Positions 50,206 to 59,208 of a DNA stretch of 64,000 bases are shown piece by piece. A program made the translations under genes and the position numbers. The stretch is from Microbacterium gorillae (GTDB lineage Bacteria > Actinomycetota > Actinomycetes > Actinomycetales > Microbacteriaceae): positions 740,356 through 804,355 of the forward strand of contig NZ_LN648875.1 of the NCBI RefSeq assembly GCF_000826185.2, written 5' to 3'. How positions within the stretch are numbered: the stretch's first letter is position 1; the number at the start of each line of letters is the position of its first letter. The notes beneath the pieces were generated by a model. It worked only from the letters and a program-made list of their open reading frames with translations, was not told the DNA's origin and ran no database searches.

Positions 50206-50947
50206 ACCGACTGCCCAGCCGCTCTGCAAGCCGAGAGCACGAGGTCGCCGGACAGGACGACGATCAAGAGCGTCCCCCGAGGCGTGAGAGCGAGGACCGC
50301 GGCGACCGCAAGGTTGCCCGCCATGACCTTCATGGTCTCCTCTGGCCTGCTCGTCCCGGGATGCGCGGGCCATCCGCGCATCCCGTCTTCGGAGTCCGAC
50401 TCGGCGCCCATCACGGGGACACGCACGACCTACTCCCCCAGGGGTGTGCGCAGAATTTCGGGCCGCCCACGGTGAAGGAGGGAGCGCCGGGCCTCGAGTG
50501 CGGGTGATGCTGGGGTTGTCGATTCGAGCATTCATGATCGTAGTTTTGTTCGCTTTTGGGTTGCTCGTGGCGATTGTCCCCAGGGCCCGTGGGGAACGGG
50601 CGTGCCGTCTTGCGAGTTGCGGCCCGGAGATGGCCGGGTTCACTTCGCTGGGGAGGAGGAGAGCCGACACTGGTTGCGATCCGGAGATCCTCTCCGGTCA
50701 TCGGAAGGGCATGCTGACGACGATGTACGGCCGATCCCGGCAGCGTGGAGGGCTCGCGATCGCAGTCTCGGCGAGCGGGCGGGCGGGAATGAGAGACGCT
50801 GGCGTGGTGCGCGATGTGGAGCTACCGCGGGCGCGCTCTGGAAACACCGGTCGTCCGCGAGGTCGGGCGCGCGGTGGCGACTGTGAACGTCGCGGTCTAC
50901 GTACTGAAATTCGTAGTTATGTTCCCATTTCGTGGGAGAATGTGGGT
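50206..50947 (+). other. 742-bp gene-poor region upstream of the HNH gene
   Basis: No convincing gene on either strand. It holds two copies of one motif, TCGTAGTTWTGTTCSCWTTT: at 50538-50557 and 50911-50930, the second 18 bp before the HNH start. The copies may be promoters of DUF222-HNH genes, the first left by a lost copy. The rest shows nothing I can name. Confidence 0.5.
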
Positions 50948-52254
50948 ATGGCATTCGATGGCGAAGCACCCGAGGAACCCGACCGGCCGGACCGGCCGGT
51001 GCCGGTGGGGTTTGATGCGCGGCGGCGGGCTCTGGTTGACGCGGCGGTCGCGCTGGCGGTTCAGCTGGCGGGGGTTCAGGCGCGGCAGGCGAGTGTGCTG
51101 TCGGCGGTGTTCGAGCTCGCGGAGGAGATGACCGCCGATTCCCCGACCCGGGTGCGGGACCGTGACCTGGCGATCCGTGACCTGTCAGCGGAGGTCGGGG
51201 CAGCCCTCCGGGTCAGTGACCGGACGGTGCAGTCTCGGATCTCGGACGCCTGGGAGCTGGTGAACCGGTTCCCGGCCGCTCATGCAGCGCTCGCGGGTGG
51301 GCGGATCAGTTGGGCGCATGTGCGGACGATCATGGACGCCGGGTGTGCGATCAGTGACGACACCGCCCGGGGACAGTTCGAAGCCTCCTCCGTGACGATC
51401 GCGGAACACGAGTCGGCGGGACGGTTGCGGCATCGCATCGTGATGGATGCCGAAGCGGCCCGCACCGACAGCATCGACGAACGCCACCAGGCCGCCCGCG
51501 CCGCCCGGTGCGTGGAGGTCCGGGACGGGGCGGACGGGATGAGCGACCTGTACGCCCACCTGCCCACCGTGCAGGCCCACGGCATCGCCGACCGCCTGCA
51601 CCGGTACGCCCGCCGGGGGTGCGGGATGAGCGGACGTTGGCGCAGATCCAAGCCGACGTGTTCGCCGACCTCCTGCTCACCACCGACCCCACCACCGCCG
51701 GCGACGGCCCGGCCACCATCCGCGCACACGTCCAAGTGAACATCCCCGCCAGCATCCTCACCGGCACCACGGAGGGTGAGGGTTCTCCTCCCGCGGGTGG
51801 TCTTCCTGGTGTGGCGGAGCTGGTCGGGCATGGCCCGATCGACACCGACACAGCCCGTGCTCTGGCGGGCAATGCTCCCGGATGGGACCGATTGTTCGTG
51901 AACCCGACGACCGGGCACGTGTTGGAGATCGACCGGTATCAGCCCTCCGCCGACCAACGACGGATCCTCCGGGTCCGGGATGAACACTGCCGGTTCCCCG
52001 GATGCCGATACCCCGCCACCCGCTCCGACGCTGACCACACCATCGACGCCGCCCACGGTGGCCCGACGGCGATCAGCAACCTCGGCCACTTCTGCCGCCG
52101 ACACCACACCCTCAAACACCACACCAGATGGAAAGCCGACAACCTCCCCGGCGGACTCATCCGCTGGACCAGCCCCCTCGGCATCACCTACACCGACAAA
52201 CCACCCCGCACCGTCGTCTTCACCACCCCCGACGACACCCCACCACCCTTCTGA
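50948..52254 (+). pseudogene. DUF222-HNH endonuclease-like gene, frameshifted
   Basis: The first frame (50948 to about 51620) encodes the DUF222 domain (VDAAVALAVQLAGVQARQAS, DRTVQSRISDAWELV, GGRISWAHVRTIMDAG). It breaks at a run of five G (51615-51619): adding one G or removing two joins it to the second frame, ending at 52254. That frame has the HNH domain: CRFPGCRYPATRSDADHT, AAHGGPTAISNLGHFCRRHH. Such genes are multi-copy in Microbacteriaceae and may be mobile. The G-run could be a sequencing error, true inactivation, or slippage. Confidence 0.85.
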
Positions 52255-52299
52255 ACCGTCGTCTTCACCACCCCCGACGACACCCCACCACCCTTCTGA
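52210..52299 (+). repeat. 45-bp perfect tandem duplication spanning the HNH stop
   Basis: 52210-52254 and 52255-52299 are identical. The unit covers the last 14 HNH codons and the TGA, so the second copy is outside the coding region. Length is a multiple of three. Confidence 0.93.
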
Positions 52300-52468
52300 A
52301 CCACCGCGAGCACCACGCTCGACGCCCGCCCCTGTTCGTTGGGCGAGCGCCAGCGAGACGGAGCGTCACGATGTCCTCGGGGGTGTCATCCATCGACGAG
52401 TGCGTCGCGTTCGCCACCGCGATTCGAAGCGGCGACAGCGCCGGCGACCGAGGAGCGGGGTACGAAGG

Positions 52469-52819
52469 TTACGCCGGGAGCGGCGAGTAGAAGACGATGC
52501 CGTTGCCCTGGTCGTCGTAGACGACCGCACGTCGCTCGTGAGCGTCGTTGTACGGGCCGCGGGCGATACCGCCTCCGGCCGCCTCGATGGCACGCGCGGC
52601 GGCATCGACGTCATCGGTCTTCACGCCGACGACGACCTGACCCGGGATCGGGTGATCGATCTTGGTCGCGAGCGCGAGCGTGATGTCGCCGCCGTCGAGG
52701 GCGGCGAAGTGGCTGCCATCCCGGAACTTCAGCGGGAAGCCGAGCCCCTCGTAGAACGCGATCGAGGACTCCAGGTTCTCGGTGGACAGCACGACCATCC
52801 GGACTCGGGATTCGGACAC
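52469..52819 (-). CDS. VOC family protein
   Basis: 116 residues from GTG 52819. Glyoxalase-like modules: VRMVVLSTENLESSIAFYEG and GVKTDDVDAAARAIEAAGG, ending AVVYDDQGNGIVFYSPLP. Probably a dimer; function unknown. Divergent from the sulfatase, 188 bp away. Confidence 0.87.
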   Translation of the reverse strand: MSESRVRMVVLSTENLESSIAFYEGLGFPLKFRDGSHFAALDGGDITLALATKIDHPIPGQVVVGVKTDDVDAAARAIEAAGGGIARGPYNDAHERRAVVYDDQGNGIVFYSPLPA

Positions 52820-53007
52820 GGGAACTCCGTTCTGCCGCCGCGGCGGCGTATCGATGGTCTGAAGGTAGACGCTGCAAGCGGTTCGCCCCCGGACTCGGGT
52901 CCGCCCAGCGGGCCCGGTCGGTCACGGCTGCCAACACACTCATGTTCTGTTATGCGTATATTCAATCGCAGTAGCGAACGACTGTCACGTCTCACAGGGG
53001 AGATCGC

Positions 53008-55332
53008 ATGGGCCGGCTGCACGATGTCCGGGGCGCCGAGCCCCGCGGATACGAGAACTTCGACGGGATCGTCTCCCCGCGTTCGTCCACGTCCGAGCCG
53101 GCGTGGAAACCGCCGCGACGTGCGCGCGCGGGGGCGCCGAACGTCGTCGTCGTCCTCGTCGATGACATGGGCTTCAGCGACGTCTCCCCTTTCGGGGGCG
53201 AGATCGACACCCCGGCGGTGCAGGCCCTGGCCGACGACGGCTACCGGATGGCCGACTTCCACGCGACTCCGCTGTGCTCGCCCTCCCGCGCGGCGCTGAT
53301 GACCGGGGCGAACCCGCACCGCGCCGGCTTCGGACACGTCGCGCACCTCGACCCCGGTTTCCCCGGCTACCGCATGCTCCTCCCGGACACGCTGCCGACC
53401 CTCGCGGAATCCTTCCGCTCCGGGGGCTACGCGACCTTCATGGTCGGCAAGTGGCACCTCACGCACGAGTCTCTGATGCACGACGGCGCGGACCGGTCCT
53501 CCTGGCCGCTGCAGCGCGGATTCGATCGCTACTTCGGCTCGATGGACGGTTTCACGACCATGTACCACCCGCACCGAATCGTGCGGGACAACTCGGTGGT
53601 GACGGAGCCCTTCCGCGACGACGAGTACCTCACGGACCGCCTCACCGACGAGGCCCTGGGCATGATCGACGGCCTCCGGGCGAACGACGAGAGCCGACCG
53701 TTCTTCCTCTACTTCGCCCACCACGCGGTGCACGGACCGGTGCAGGCCAAACCCGCGGACCTCGACAAGTACCGCGGACGCTACGACGCCGGCTGGGACC
53801 GCGCGCGGGCCGCGCGGTTCGCCCGCCAGGTCGACGCCGGCCTCTTCCCCGCGGACATGACGCTGCCGGACTGGACGGACGTCGACGGCACCGCGGTCCC
53901 GCGCTGGGAGGACCTCGACGCCGAAACGCGGGAACTGTACGCGCGCCACATGGAGGTCTACGCCGCGGCGGTGGACGGCGTCGACCAATCGCTCGCCCGT
54001 GTGGTCGCGAGGCTCCGTGAGCTCGGCGAGTACGAGAACACGATCTTCGTGTTCACCAGCGACAACGGCGGCACCGGCGAAGGGGGCCCGGAGGGCACCC
54101 GCAGCTATTTCAGCCGTTTCGTGCACCTCCCCGGCCTGCCCGCCGACTGGCTCCCGGACGTCCCGCGTCCGTTGGACGAGATGGGCGGACCGCGCGTGCA
54201 CGGCCACTACCCGCGCGGCTGGGCGCGGACCTCCAATACGCCGTTCCGCCAATACAAGGGCACGGTGTTCGAGGGTGGCGTGCACACCCCGCTCATCGTG
54301 TCCTGGCCCGCCGGACTCCCGCGCGCGGACGGCGACGACGGCCTCCGCGGGGACTTCGCGTTCATCACCGACGTCGCCCCGACCCTGCTCGAACTCGCCG
54401 GCGTCGAGCGGCCCACGGTGCTCCGCGGAATCGCGACCGCCCCCGCGGATGGCGACAGCTTCGCGACGCTGCTACGTGGGGAAGACCGGACGGATGCGCG
54501 GGACCAGTACCTGTCCGACCTGGCGCAGCGGGCGTTCTTCGAGGGCCGCTTCAAACTGGTCGCACCGGACCTCTCCGAGCGCGACGACGACCTGACCGGC
54601 TGGCGACTCTACGACCGTGCCGCCGACCCCGCCGAGACCACGGACATCGCGTCCGCGCACCCCGACGTCGTCGCACGTCTCGCCGGGAAGTGGCGCAGAG
54701 CCGCCTGGCACAACACCGTCTTCCCGATGCCGGATGACGATGTGTTCTACCGCCGCATCCCCTCCACGCACCTCGAGCGGTCCCAGCCCGTGACGCTCCG
54801 CCCCGGCACTCCCACACTGGAGCGCTGGCGGTCCCATCGCCTGACGCAGCTGCGCTCCTTCACCGTGCACGCCGACGTCTGCGGCGAGCTCGGCGCGGGG
54901 GTGCTGTTCGCTCAGGGTGACCAGGGCGGAGGCTACGTGCTGTTCGCCGAGAACGGGGACCTGCACCTGACGTACAACGCCTACGGTGACGTGCACCGTC
55001 TGACGATGCCGGTGGACGGACCCGTGCACACGATCGTGACGCGGTTCGACGCCCTCCCCGACGTCGCCTGGCGCGTCACCGTCGAGGTGGACGGCGTCCT
55101 GCTCGGAGAGCTCCCCCGCATGCCGATGCTCATCGGGATGGCACCGTTCACCGGCATCAGCGCGGGCACCGAGAGCGGCGGACCCGTCGACTGGGACCTG
55201 CACGAGCGGCGCGGCCGCTTCCCGCACAGCGGATCGCTGCGCACGGTGCGGTACGTGCCCGGTCCGCTCGCCCCCTACAACAGCGAACTCGTCATCGCGA
55301 TCGACGACATCAGCGCCCGGTTGCTCGACTGA
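53008..55332 (+). CDS. Arylsulfatase (type I, formylglycine-dependent)
   Basis: 774 residues. The metal site VVLVDDMGFSD and sulfatase motif CSPSR (Cys90, in ATPLCSPSRAAL) are intact, so the Cys should become formylglycine. GKWHLTHE and FTSDNGGTGEGG complete the pattern; a C-terminal extension (about 590-774) is beta-rich. No signal peptide, so it is probably cytosolic, acting on imported sulfate esters. A TATATT box (52957) lies in the 5' gap and GGGGAGA before the ATG. Its 3' end runs into a 39-bp tandem repeat. Confidence 0.94.
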   Translation: MGRLHDVRGAEPRGYENFDGIVSPRSSTSEPAWKPPRRARAGAPNVVVVLVDDMGFSDVSPFGGEIDTPAVQALADDGYRMADFHATPLCSPSRAALMTGANPHRAGFGHVAHLDPGFPGYRMLLPDTLPTLAESFRSGGYATFMVGKWHLTHESLMHDGADRSSWPLQRGFDRYFGSMDGFTTMYHPHRIVRDNSVVTEPFRDDEYLTDRLTDEALGMIDGLRANDESRPFFLYFAHHAVHGPVQAKPADLDKYRGRYDAGWDRARAARFARQVDAGLFPADMTLPDWTDVDGTAVPRWEDLDAETRELYARHMEVYAAAVDGVDQSLARVVARLRELGEYENTIFVFTSDNGGTGEGGPEGTRSYFSRFVHLPGLPADWLPDVPRPLDEMGGPRVHGHYPRGWARTSNTPFRQYKGTVFEGGVHTPLIVSWPAGLPRADGDDGLRGDFAFITDVAPTLLELAGVERPTVLRGIATAPADGDSFATLLRGEDRTDARDQYLSDLAQRAFFEGRFKLVAPDLSERDDDLTGWRLYDRAADPAETTDIASAHPDVVARLAGKWRRAAWHNTVFPMPDDDVFYRRIPSTHLERSQPVTLRPGTPTLERWRSHRLTQLRSFTVHADVCGELGAGVLFAQGDQGGGYVLFAENGDLHLTYNAYGDVHRLTMPVDGPVHTIVTRFDALPDVAWRVTVEVDGVLLGELPRMPMLIGMAPFTGISAGTESGGPVDWDLHERRGRFPHSGSLRTVRYVPGPLAPYNSELVIAIDDISARLLD

Positions 55333-55458
55333 GCCACGAACGACGACATCAGCGCACGTCTACTCGGCTGAGCCGCGAACGACGACATCAGCGCACGGTT
55401 GCTCCACAGGGCCGCGAACGACGACATCAGCGCACGCTTGCTCGACTGAGCCGCGAAC
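55303..55458 (+). repeat. 39-bp tandem repeat, four copies, starting in the sulfatase C-terminus
   Basis: GACGACATCAGCGC recurs at 55303, 55342, 55381 and 55420, exactly every 39 bp (13 codons). The first unit encodes the last residues (DDISARLLD) and the stop; three more follow outside the gene with several substitutions each (for example a lost TGA in the third). Divergence shows they are real and not recent copies of a sequencing slip. Confidence 0.93.
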
Positions 55459-55489
55459 GCTCGCTCCCGGGTCGGGAAGCGAGCGTTCG
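55454..55489. terminator. Bidirectional terminator after the sulfatase repeat
   Basis: A 12-bp perfect stem CGAACGCTCGCT / AGCGAGCGTTCG with a 12-nt loop that can pair further. It lies between the convergent sulfatase and CocE genes. Confidence 0.85.
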
Positions 55490-55496
55490 ACGCGGT

Positions 55497-57236
55497 TCAG
55501 TTCGGGACGATGGGAAGCGTGATGAAGGACGGCCGCGTCTCGTCGTGGAACACGGTCTGATCGGCCACCACGAAGTCCGCCTCGGTCGCCTCGGCGATCA
55601 CGCCACCGTTGTTCGGGTTGCGGTCGAAGCGCGGCAGGTTGGAGCTGGACACGTCGACACCGATCCGGTGGCCGGCCTTGAAGACGTTGCTCGTCGCGAC
55701 CAGGTCGATCTCGATCCGGTAGACCTCGCCGGGAGTGGCCAGGACCTGGTGATCCGTGCCCTCCCGGTAGCGCAGCCGGAGGATGCCGTCCGTCATGCCG
55801 ACGGCCTTGCCGTCCGGGTGGATGTCCAGCAGCGCGGCGGTGAAGTCGGTGTCCAGCGCCGAGGTCGACACGTGCAGCGTGACCGTCACCGGACCCGTGA
55901 CCTCGACGTCGTGCTCCAGCGGCTCGGTGCGGAACACCAGGACGTCCGGCCGATCGTGGATCGGACGACGGTCGCGCGGACCGTGGTAGCGCCCACCGTC
56001 ACGCAGCAGCGTGTTGCCGCTGACGGTCGGAACCGGGTCGGCCGGGTCGTACCGGAACGTGCTCGGCAGCGCCTCGGCGGGCGCCTCCGTCGAAAGCTCG
56101 CCACCCGCGTGCAGGTAGTACGGCGTGTTCACGGCGCGGGCCAGCGGCCACTCGTTCTCGTCGCGCCACACGTTCGCGCCCATCACGAAGATGCGCACGC
56201 GCGGGCCCGCGACCGACTCCTCGGCCAGCACGGACTTCAGGAACGCGAGGGCCCGCCCGCCCACGTCGCCGGCACCCGGCGAGCCGCCGTAGTAGCCGAA
56301 GTGCAGGTCGCCGTTGGCCTCGCTCACGGCCGAACGCTCGGGGTTGTGTCCCCACGGACCCACGACCAGGCGCTGGTTCTCGCGCGCGTATTCGGTGCCG
56401 GCGCGCTCGGTCAGACCGATGTGGTTCTCCAGGTTGCCGGCCAGGCGCACATCGAACCAGCCGCCGATCTGCATCGTCGGCACGCGGAAGTTCTCGTAGC
56501 GGTCACGCGGCGAGATCGCCTGCCAGTACTCGTCGCGGTCCGGGTGCTCGAGCCACTCGCCGTAGTTGCGCATCAGCGAAACGTCGCGCGGCATCGCGTT
56601 CAGCGGCACCTGCGCGTACGTGGTCCAGATGTCCTCGACCGCAGCGGTCAGGGTCGCGAACTCCTCGGAAACGTCCTCCCCGCGTGCCGTGCGGCGACGA
56701 GCGTCGGCTCGCGCAGCCTCCATGGCCCAGCGGAGCGTGAAGCCGAGCTCCAGGGCGCCGCCGCGGTACGCGAACGAGTCGTAGAAGTCCGACCCGCCCC
56801 AGCTCGGCACGATGCCCTTCAGCGCCGGCGGCGACGCGGTCGCCGCGAGGCTTTGCGTGGTGGCCAGGTAGGACCCGCCCACCATCGTCACGCGGCCGTC
56901 GCTCCACGGCTGCTCCGCGATCCAGGCGATCGTGTCGGCGCCGTCGGCGGCCTCGTCATGGAACTGTCGGAACACGCCCTCGGACCGTCCGGTACCGCGG
57001 CAGTCCTGCGCCACCACGACGATCCCGGCCGCGGCGAGCGCGATCGGATCGATGAAAGCACTCGCGTACACGTCGAAGATCGACTTGCCGTACTGCGTGC
57101 GCGCCAGGACCGCGGGGTACTTCCCGTCCGCGCGCGGACGCAGCACCTCGGTGGCCAGCGTGAGACGACCCTGCACCGGCACCCGAACGTCGGGTTCGAG
57201 GATCAGCGCGCCATCGGGCTCGGGGGCGGTGGTCAT
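55497..57236 (-). CDS. CocE/NonD family alpha/beta hydrolase
   Basis: 579 residues. An X-Pro dipeptidyl-peptidase-like hydrolase domain has nucleophile elbow GGSYLA (Ser122), DCRGTGRSEG, and GPWGHN with the catalytic His. A jelly-roll C-terminal domain (about 370-579) has GPVTVTLHVSTSALDTDF. CocE-type esterases cleave esters of aromatic or acyl-alcohol compounds. It is the final gene of the ring-hydroxylating dioxygenase cluster, after a 57-bp gap with a hairpin, and may release the substrate from an ester or act on a ring-cleavage product. Confidence 0.9.
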   Translation of the reverse strand: MTTAPEPDGALILEPDVRVPVQGRLTLATEVLRPRADGKYPAVLARTQYGKSIFDVYASAFIDPIALAAAGIVVVAQDCRGTGRSEGVFRQFHDEAADGADTIAWIAEQPWSDGRVTMVGGSYLATTQSLAATASPPALKGIVPSWGGSDFYDSFAYRGGALELGFTLRWAMEAARADARRRTARGEDVSEEFATLTAAVEDIWTTYAQVPLNAMPRDVSLMRNYGEWLEHPDRDEYWQAISPRDRYENFRVPTMQIGGWFDVRLAGNLENHIGLTERAGTEYARENQRLVVGPWGHNPERSAVSEANGDLHFGYYGGSPGAGDVGGRALAFLKSVLAEESVAGPRVRIFVMGANVWRDENEWPLARAVNTPYYLHAGGELSTEAPAEALPSTFRYDPADPVPTVSGNTLLRDGGRYHGPRDRRPIHDRPDVLVFRTEPLEHDVEVTGPVTVTLHVSTSALDTDFTAALLDIHPDGKAVGMTDGILRLRYREGTDHQVLATPGEVYRIEIDLVATSNVFKAGHRIGVDVSSSNLPRFDRNPNNGGVIAEATEADFVVADQTVFHDETRPSFITLPIVPN

Positions 57237-57258
57237 GGGTTCCTTCTTTCGCGAGATC

Positions 57259-57284
57259 GGCCCCGCAGCGCGAGCTGCGGGGCC
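57259..57284. terminator. Intergenic hairpin between MBL gene and CocE gene
   Basis: GGCCCCGCAG / CTGCGGGGCC with a 6-nt loop, 9 nt after the MBL stop and 23 nt before the CocE start. It could end or attenuate the dioxygenase transcript, or protect its 3' end, so the CocE gene might be expressed at a different level. Confidence 0.7.
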
Positions 57285-57292
57285 GGAGGTGT

Positions 57293-58150
57293 TCAGACGG
57301 CGTATGCGGCCGAGGATGCCGGCGACATGCCGACGTTGCGGGCGGCCAGGTCACCGCGCAGTGCGGCGATGAAGCGGTCTCCCGAGCGACGGATCGTCTC
57401 GTAGTTCCCGGTGATCCGCTGGTCCCACCAGCCGCCGACGATCGTCTCGAACTCGTACGGCTCGTACGCGGCGACGACCTGACGGACGGCCTCTTCGTCC
57501 GTGGGGATGATCTGCGCCCAGCCGTACTCGAAGCTGACGAAGCCGGGGTCGGAGACGAGGTTGACCGAGTCGGCCACCAGCACGGTCTTCTTCGAGGCGA
57601 TGTGCAGAATCTGCGAACCGGCGAAGTGGCCGCCCGTGCGGACGAGCGTCATGTCGTCGTCCAGCTTGAACGACTCGCCGCTCCAGAAGTGGATGCGCTC
57701 GGAGGGGCGGAAGACCCACGGACGGTTGTCCTCGTGGATGTAGATCGGCACGTCGAAGCGGTCCGCCCACTCGATCATCGTCGAGAAGAAGTGCGGGTGC
57801 GAGATCGCGATGCCCTTGAGGCCGCCGAGCTCCTGGATGCGCTCATACGTGTCGTCATCGAAGTACGGGACCATGTCCCACATCAGGTTCGAGTCGCCCC
57901 ACGGGACGATGAAGCCGCGCTGGCCGAAGTTCAGCGACGGCGACGTGCACAGGCCCATGAACTCGCCGTCCTGGCGGATGACGTTGTGGTGCTCGGTCTT
58001 GCGCAGCTCGGCCAGGGTGGTCCATCCCTCCGGCAGTCCGCGGAACGAGCTGCGGTTGTCATGCGACAACGGGCAGAACTCCGGGGGCTCGACACTCGGG
58101 AACTGCAGGCCACAGCTCGTGCAGACGGCGTAGTCGTCACCGATCGACAT
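57293..58150 (-). CDS. MBL-fold metallohydrolase paralogue 1 (intact His, incomplete zinc ribbon)
   Basis: 285 residues. An N-terminal ribbon has Cys10, Cys13 and Cys26, but Ser29 where its paralogue has the fourth Cys. The MBL region shows HPH at 118-120 (not the classical HxHxDH; DH is replaced by ST), H175 in TGGHFAGSQ, and D194 (VLVADSV). About half the residues match the protein at 60069. The family is hydrolytic; role in aromatic degradation is unknown, maybe a ring-cleavage-product or lactone/thioester hydrolase. Confidence 0.85.
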   Translation of the reverse strand: MSIGDDYAVCTSCGLQFPSVEPPEFCPLSHDNRSSFRGLPEGWTTLAELRKTEHHNVIRQDGEFMGLCTSPSLNFGQRGFIVPWGDSNLMWDMVPYFDDDTYERIQELGGLKGIAISHPHFFSTMIEWADRFDVPIYIHEDNRPWVFRPSERIHFWSGESFKLDDDMTLVRTGGHFAGSQILHIASKKTVLVADSVNLVSDPGFVSFEYGWAQIIPTDEEAVRQVVAAYEPYEFETIVGGWWDQRITGNYETIRRSGDRFIAALRGDLAARNVGMSPASSAAYAV

Positions 58151-58258
58151 GATTGTTGCTCTCCTTGTCTGACCGGCCCGTGGACCGGTTCACATTTCCG
58201 ACTGATCGTGTTCTCGTGGACGCCCTGACCCGCGTGTCCACGCCCTGCTGGTGCGCCC

Positions 58259-59008
58259 TCAGACGCTCTTCGTCGACGCTGCATCCACGAGCAGCGCCGT
58301 CCCACTGATGTAGCTCGCCTGCTGCGAGCAGAGGAAGACCGCCGCGGCGGCGATCTCCGCCACCGTGCCGAAGCGGCGGGCCGGGATGTCCTTCGCCCCG
58401 TCCGTGGCCGCGTCCTCCGACGCGTACGTGCTGATGAGGCGGTTCGTCAGGATCGCCCCGGGGTGGACGTGGTTGAAGGTGACGCCGTCCGGAGCGGACT
58501 CGCGGGCGAGCACCTTGAAGGCGTTCACCAGACCCGGCCGGTACACGTTCGAGAGCTGAATGAAATCCATCGGCTCCATCACGGACGTCGAACCGATCGC
58601 CACCACGCGACCGAAGCCGCGCTCGCGCATGCCCGGAAGGACCTGCTCGATGACGGCCAACGGTGACAGGACGAGGGTCCGGTTCGCGGTCTCCCACTGC
58701 GCCACGCTGAACGAGTGCGGATCGCCCGCGGGTGGTCCACCCGTGTTCGCGATGTAGATGTCGAGCTCACCGAGGTCCGCACGGACGGCCTCGACGAGCC
58801 CTGGAACCGCATCCAGATCGCCCGAGTCGAAGCCGTAGCCGCGCGCACCGCCGCCGATCGCCTCGGCCGCGTCGCGCGCTTTCGCGGCGTCCCGGGAGGT
58901 CACCGCGACGCGCACGCCCTCGGCGGTCAGCGCCTCGGCGATCCCGCGACCGATGCCGCTGGATCCGCCCGTGACGAGTGCGACTCGTCCCGCGATCGCA
59001 AGGTCCAT
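58259..59008 (-). CDS. Atypical SDR without the YxxxK motif
   Basis: 249 residues. The NAD(P) site TGGSSGIGRG and NTG are intact, Ser in GSTSV is present, but the normal Tyr-xxx-Lys is missing. Aligning from LARE, the Tyr position is Ser and the Lys is Arg (SNVYRPGLVN); a Tyr sits three residues off. A group of SDRs with this change exists and some still reduce substrate. In the dioxygenase cluster it may act after ring opening or simply bind nucleotide. Confidence 0.83.
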   Translation of the reverse strand: MDLAIAGRVALVTGGSSGIGRGIAEALTAEGVRVAVTSRDAAKARDAAEAIGGGARGYGFDSGDLDAVPGLVEAVRADLGELDIYIANTGGPPAGDPHSFSVAQWETANRTLVLSPLAVIEQVLPGMRERGFGRVVAIGSTSVMEPMDFIQLSNVYRPGLVNAFKVLARESAPDGVTFNHVHPGAILTNRLISTYASEDAATDGAKDIPARRFGTVAEIAAAAVFLCSQQASYISGTALLVDAASTKSV

Positions 59009-59015
59009 CAGAACC

Positions 59016-59207
59016 TCACGAGAGCGTGATGGCCTTGGCCGGGCACGCACGCATCGCGCGCTGCGCCGCCTCTTCGAGCTCGGAGCCGGGCTCGGCGATC
59101 AGGATGATCGCCTGCTCGGTGTCCTCGTTGAGGTCGAAGACTTCCGGCGCCGCGTCAACGCAGTTGCCGTAGCCCATGCACTTGCCGAGATCCAGATTCA
59201 CTCGCAT
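59016..59207 (-). CDS. [3Fe-4S] ferredoxin
   Basis: 63 residues from ATG 59207, 1 nt after the VOC stop; a GTG three codons upstream is possible but overlaps the purine tract. Cys10, Cys16 (CMGYGNC) and Cys55 (ACPA) form the three-ligand pattern of [3Fe-4S] ferredoxins; a Gly/Tyr replaces the fourth. It likely brings electrons to the Rieske dioxygenase. No ferredoxin reductase gene is in the window. Confidence 0.92.
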   Translation of the reverse strand: MRVNLDLGKCMGYGNCVDAAPEVFDLNEDTEQAIILIAEPGSELEEAAQRAMRACPAKAITLS

Positions 59208-59208
59208 G

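Noticed and set aside
55303..55458. CRISPR-like array
   Set aside because: The four 39-bp units abut without spacers and begin inside a coding region.
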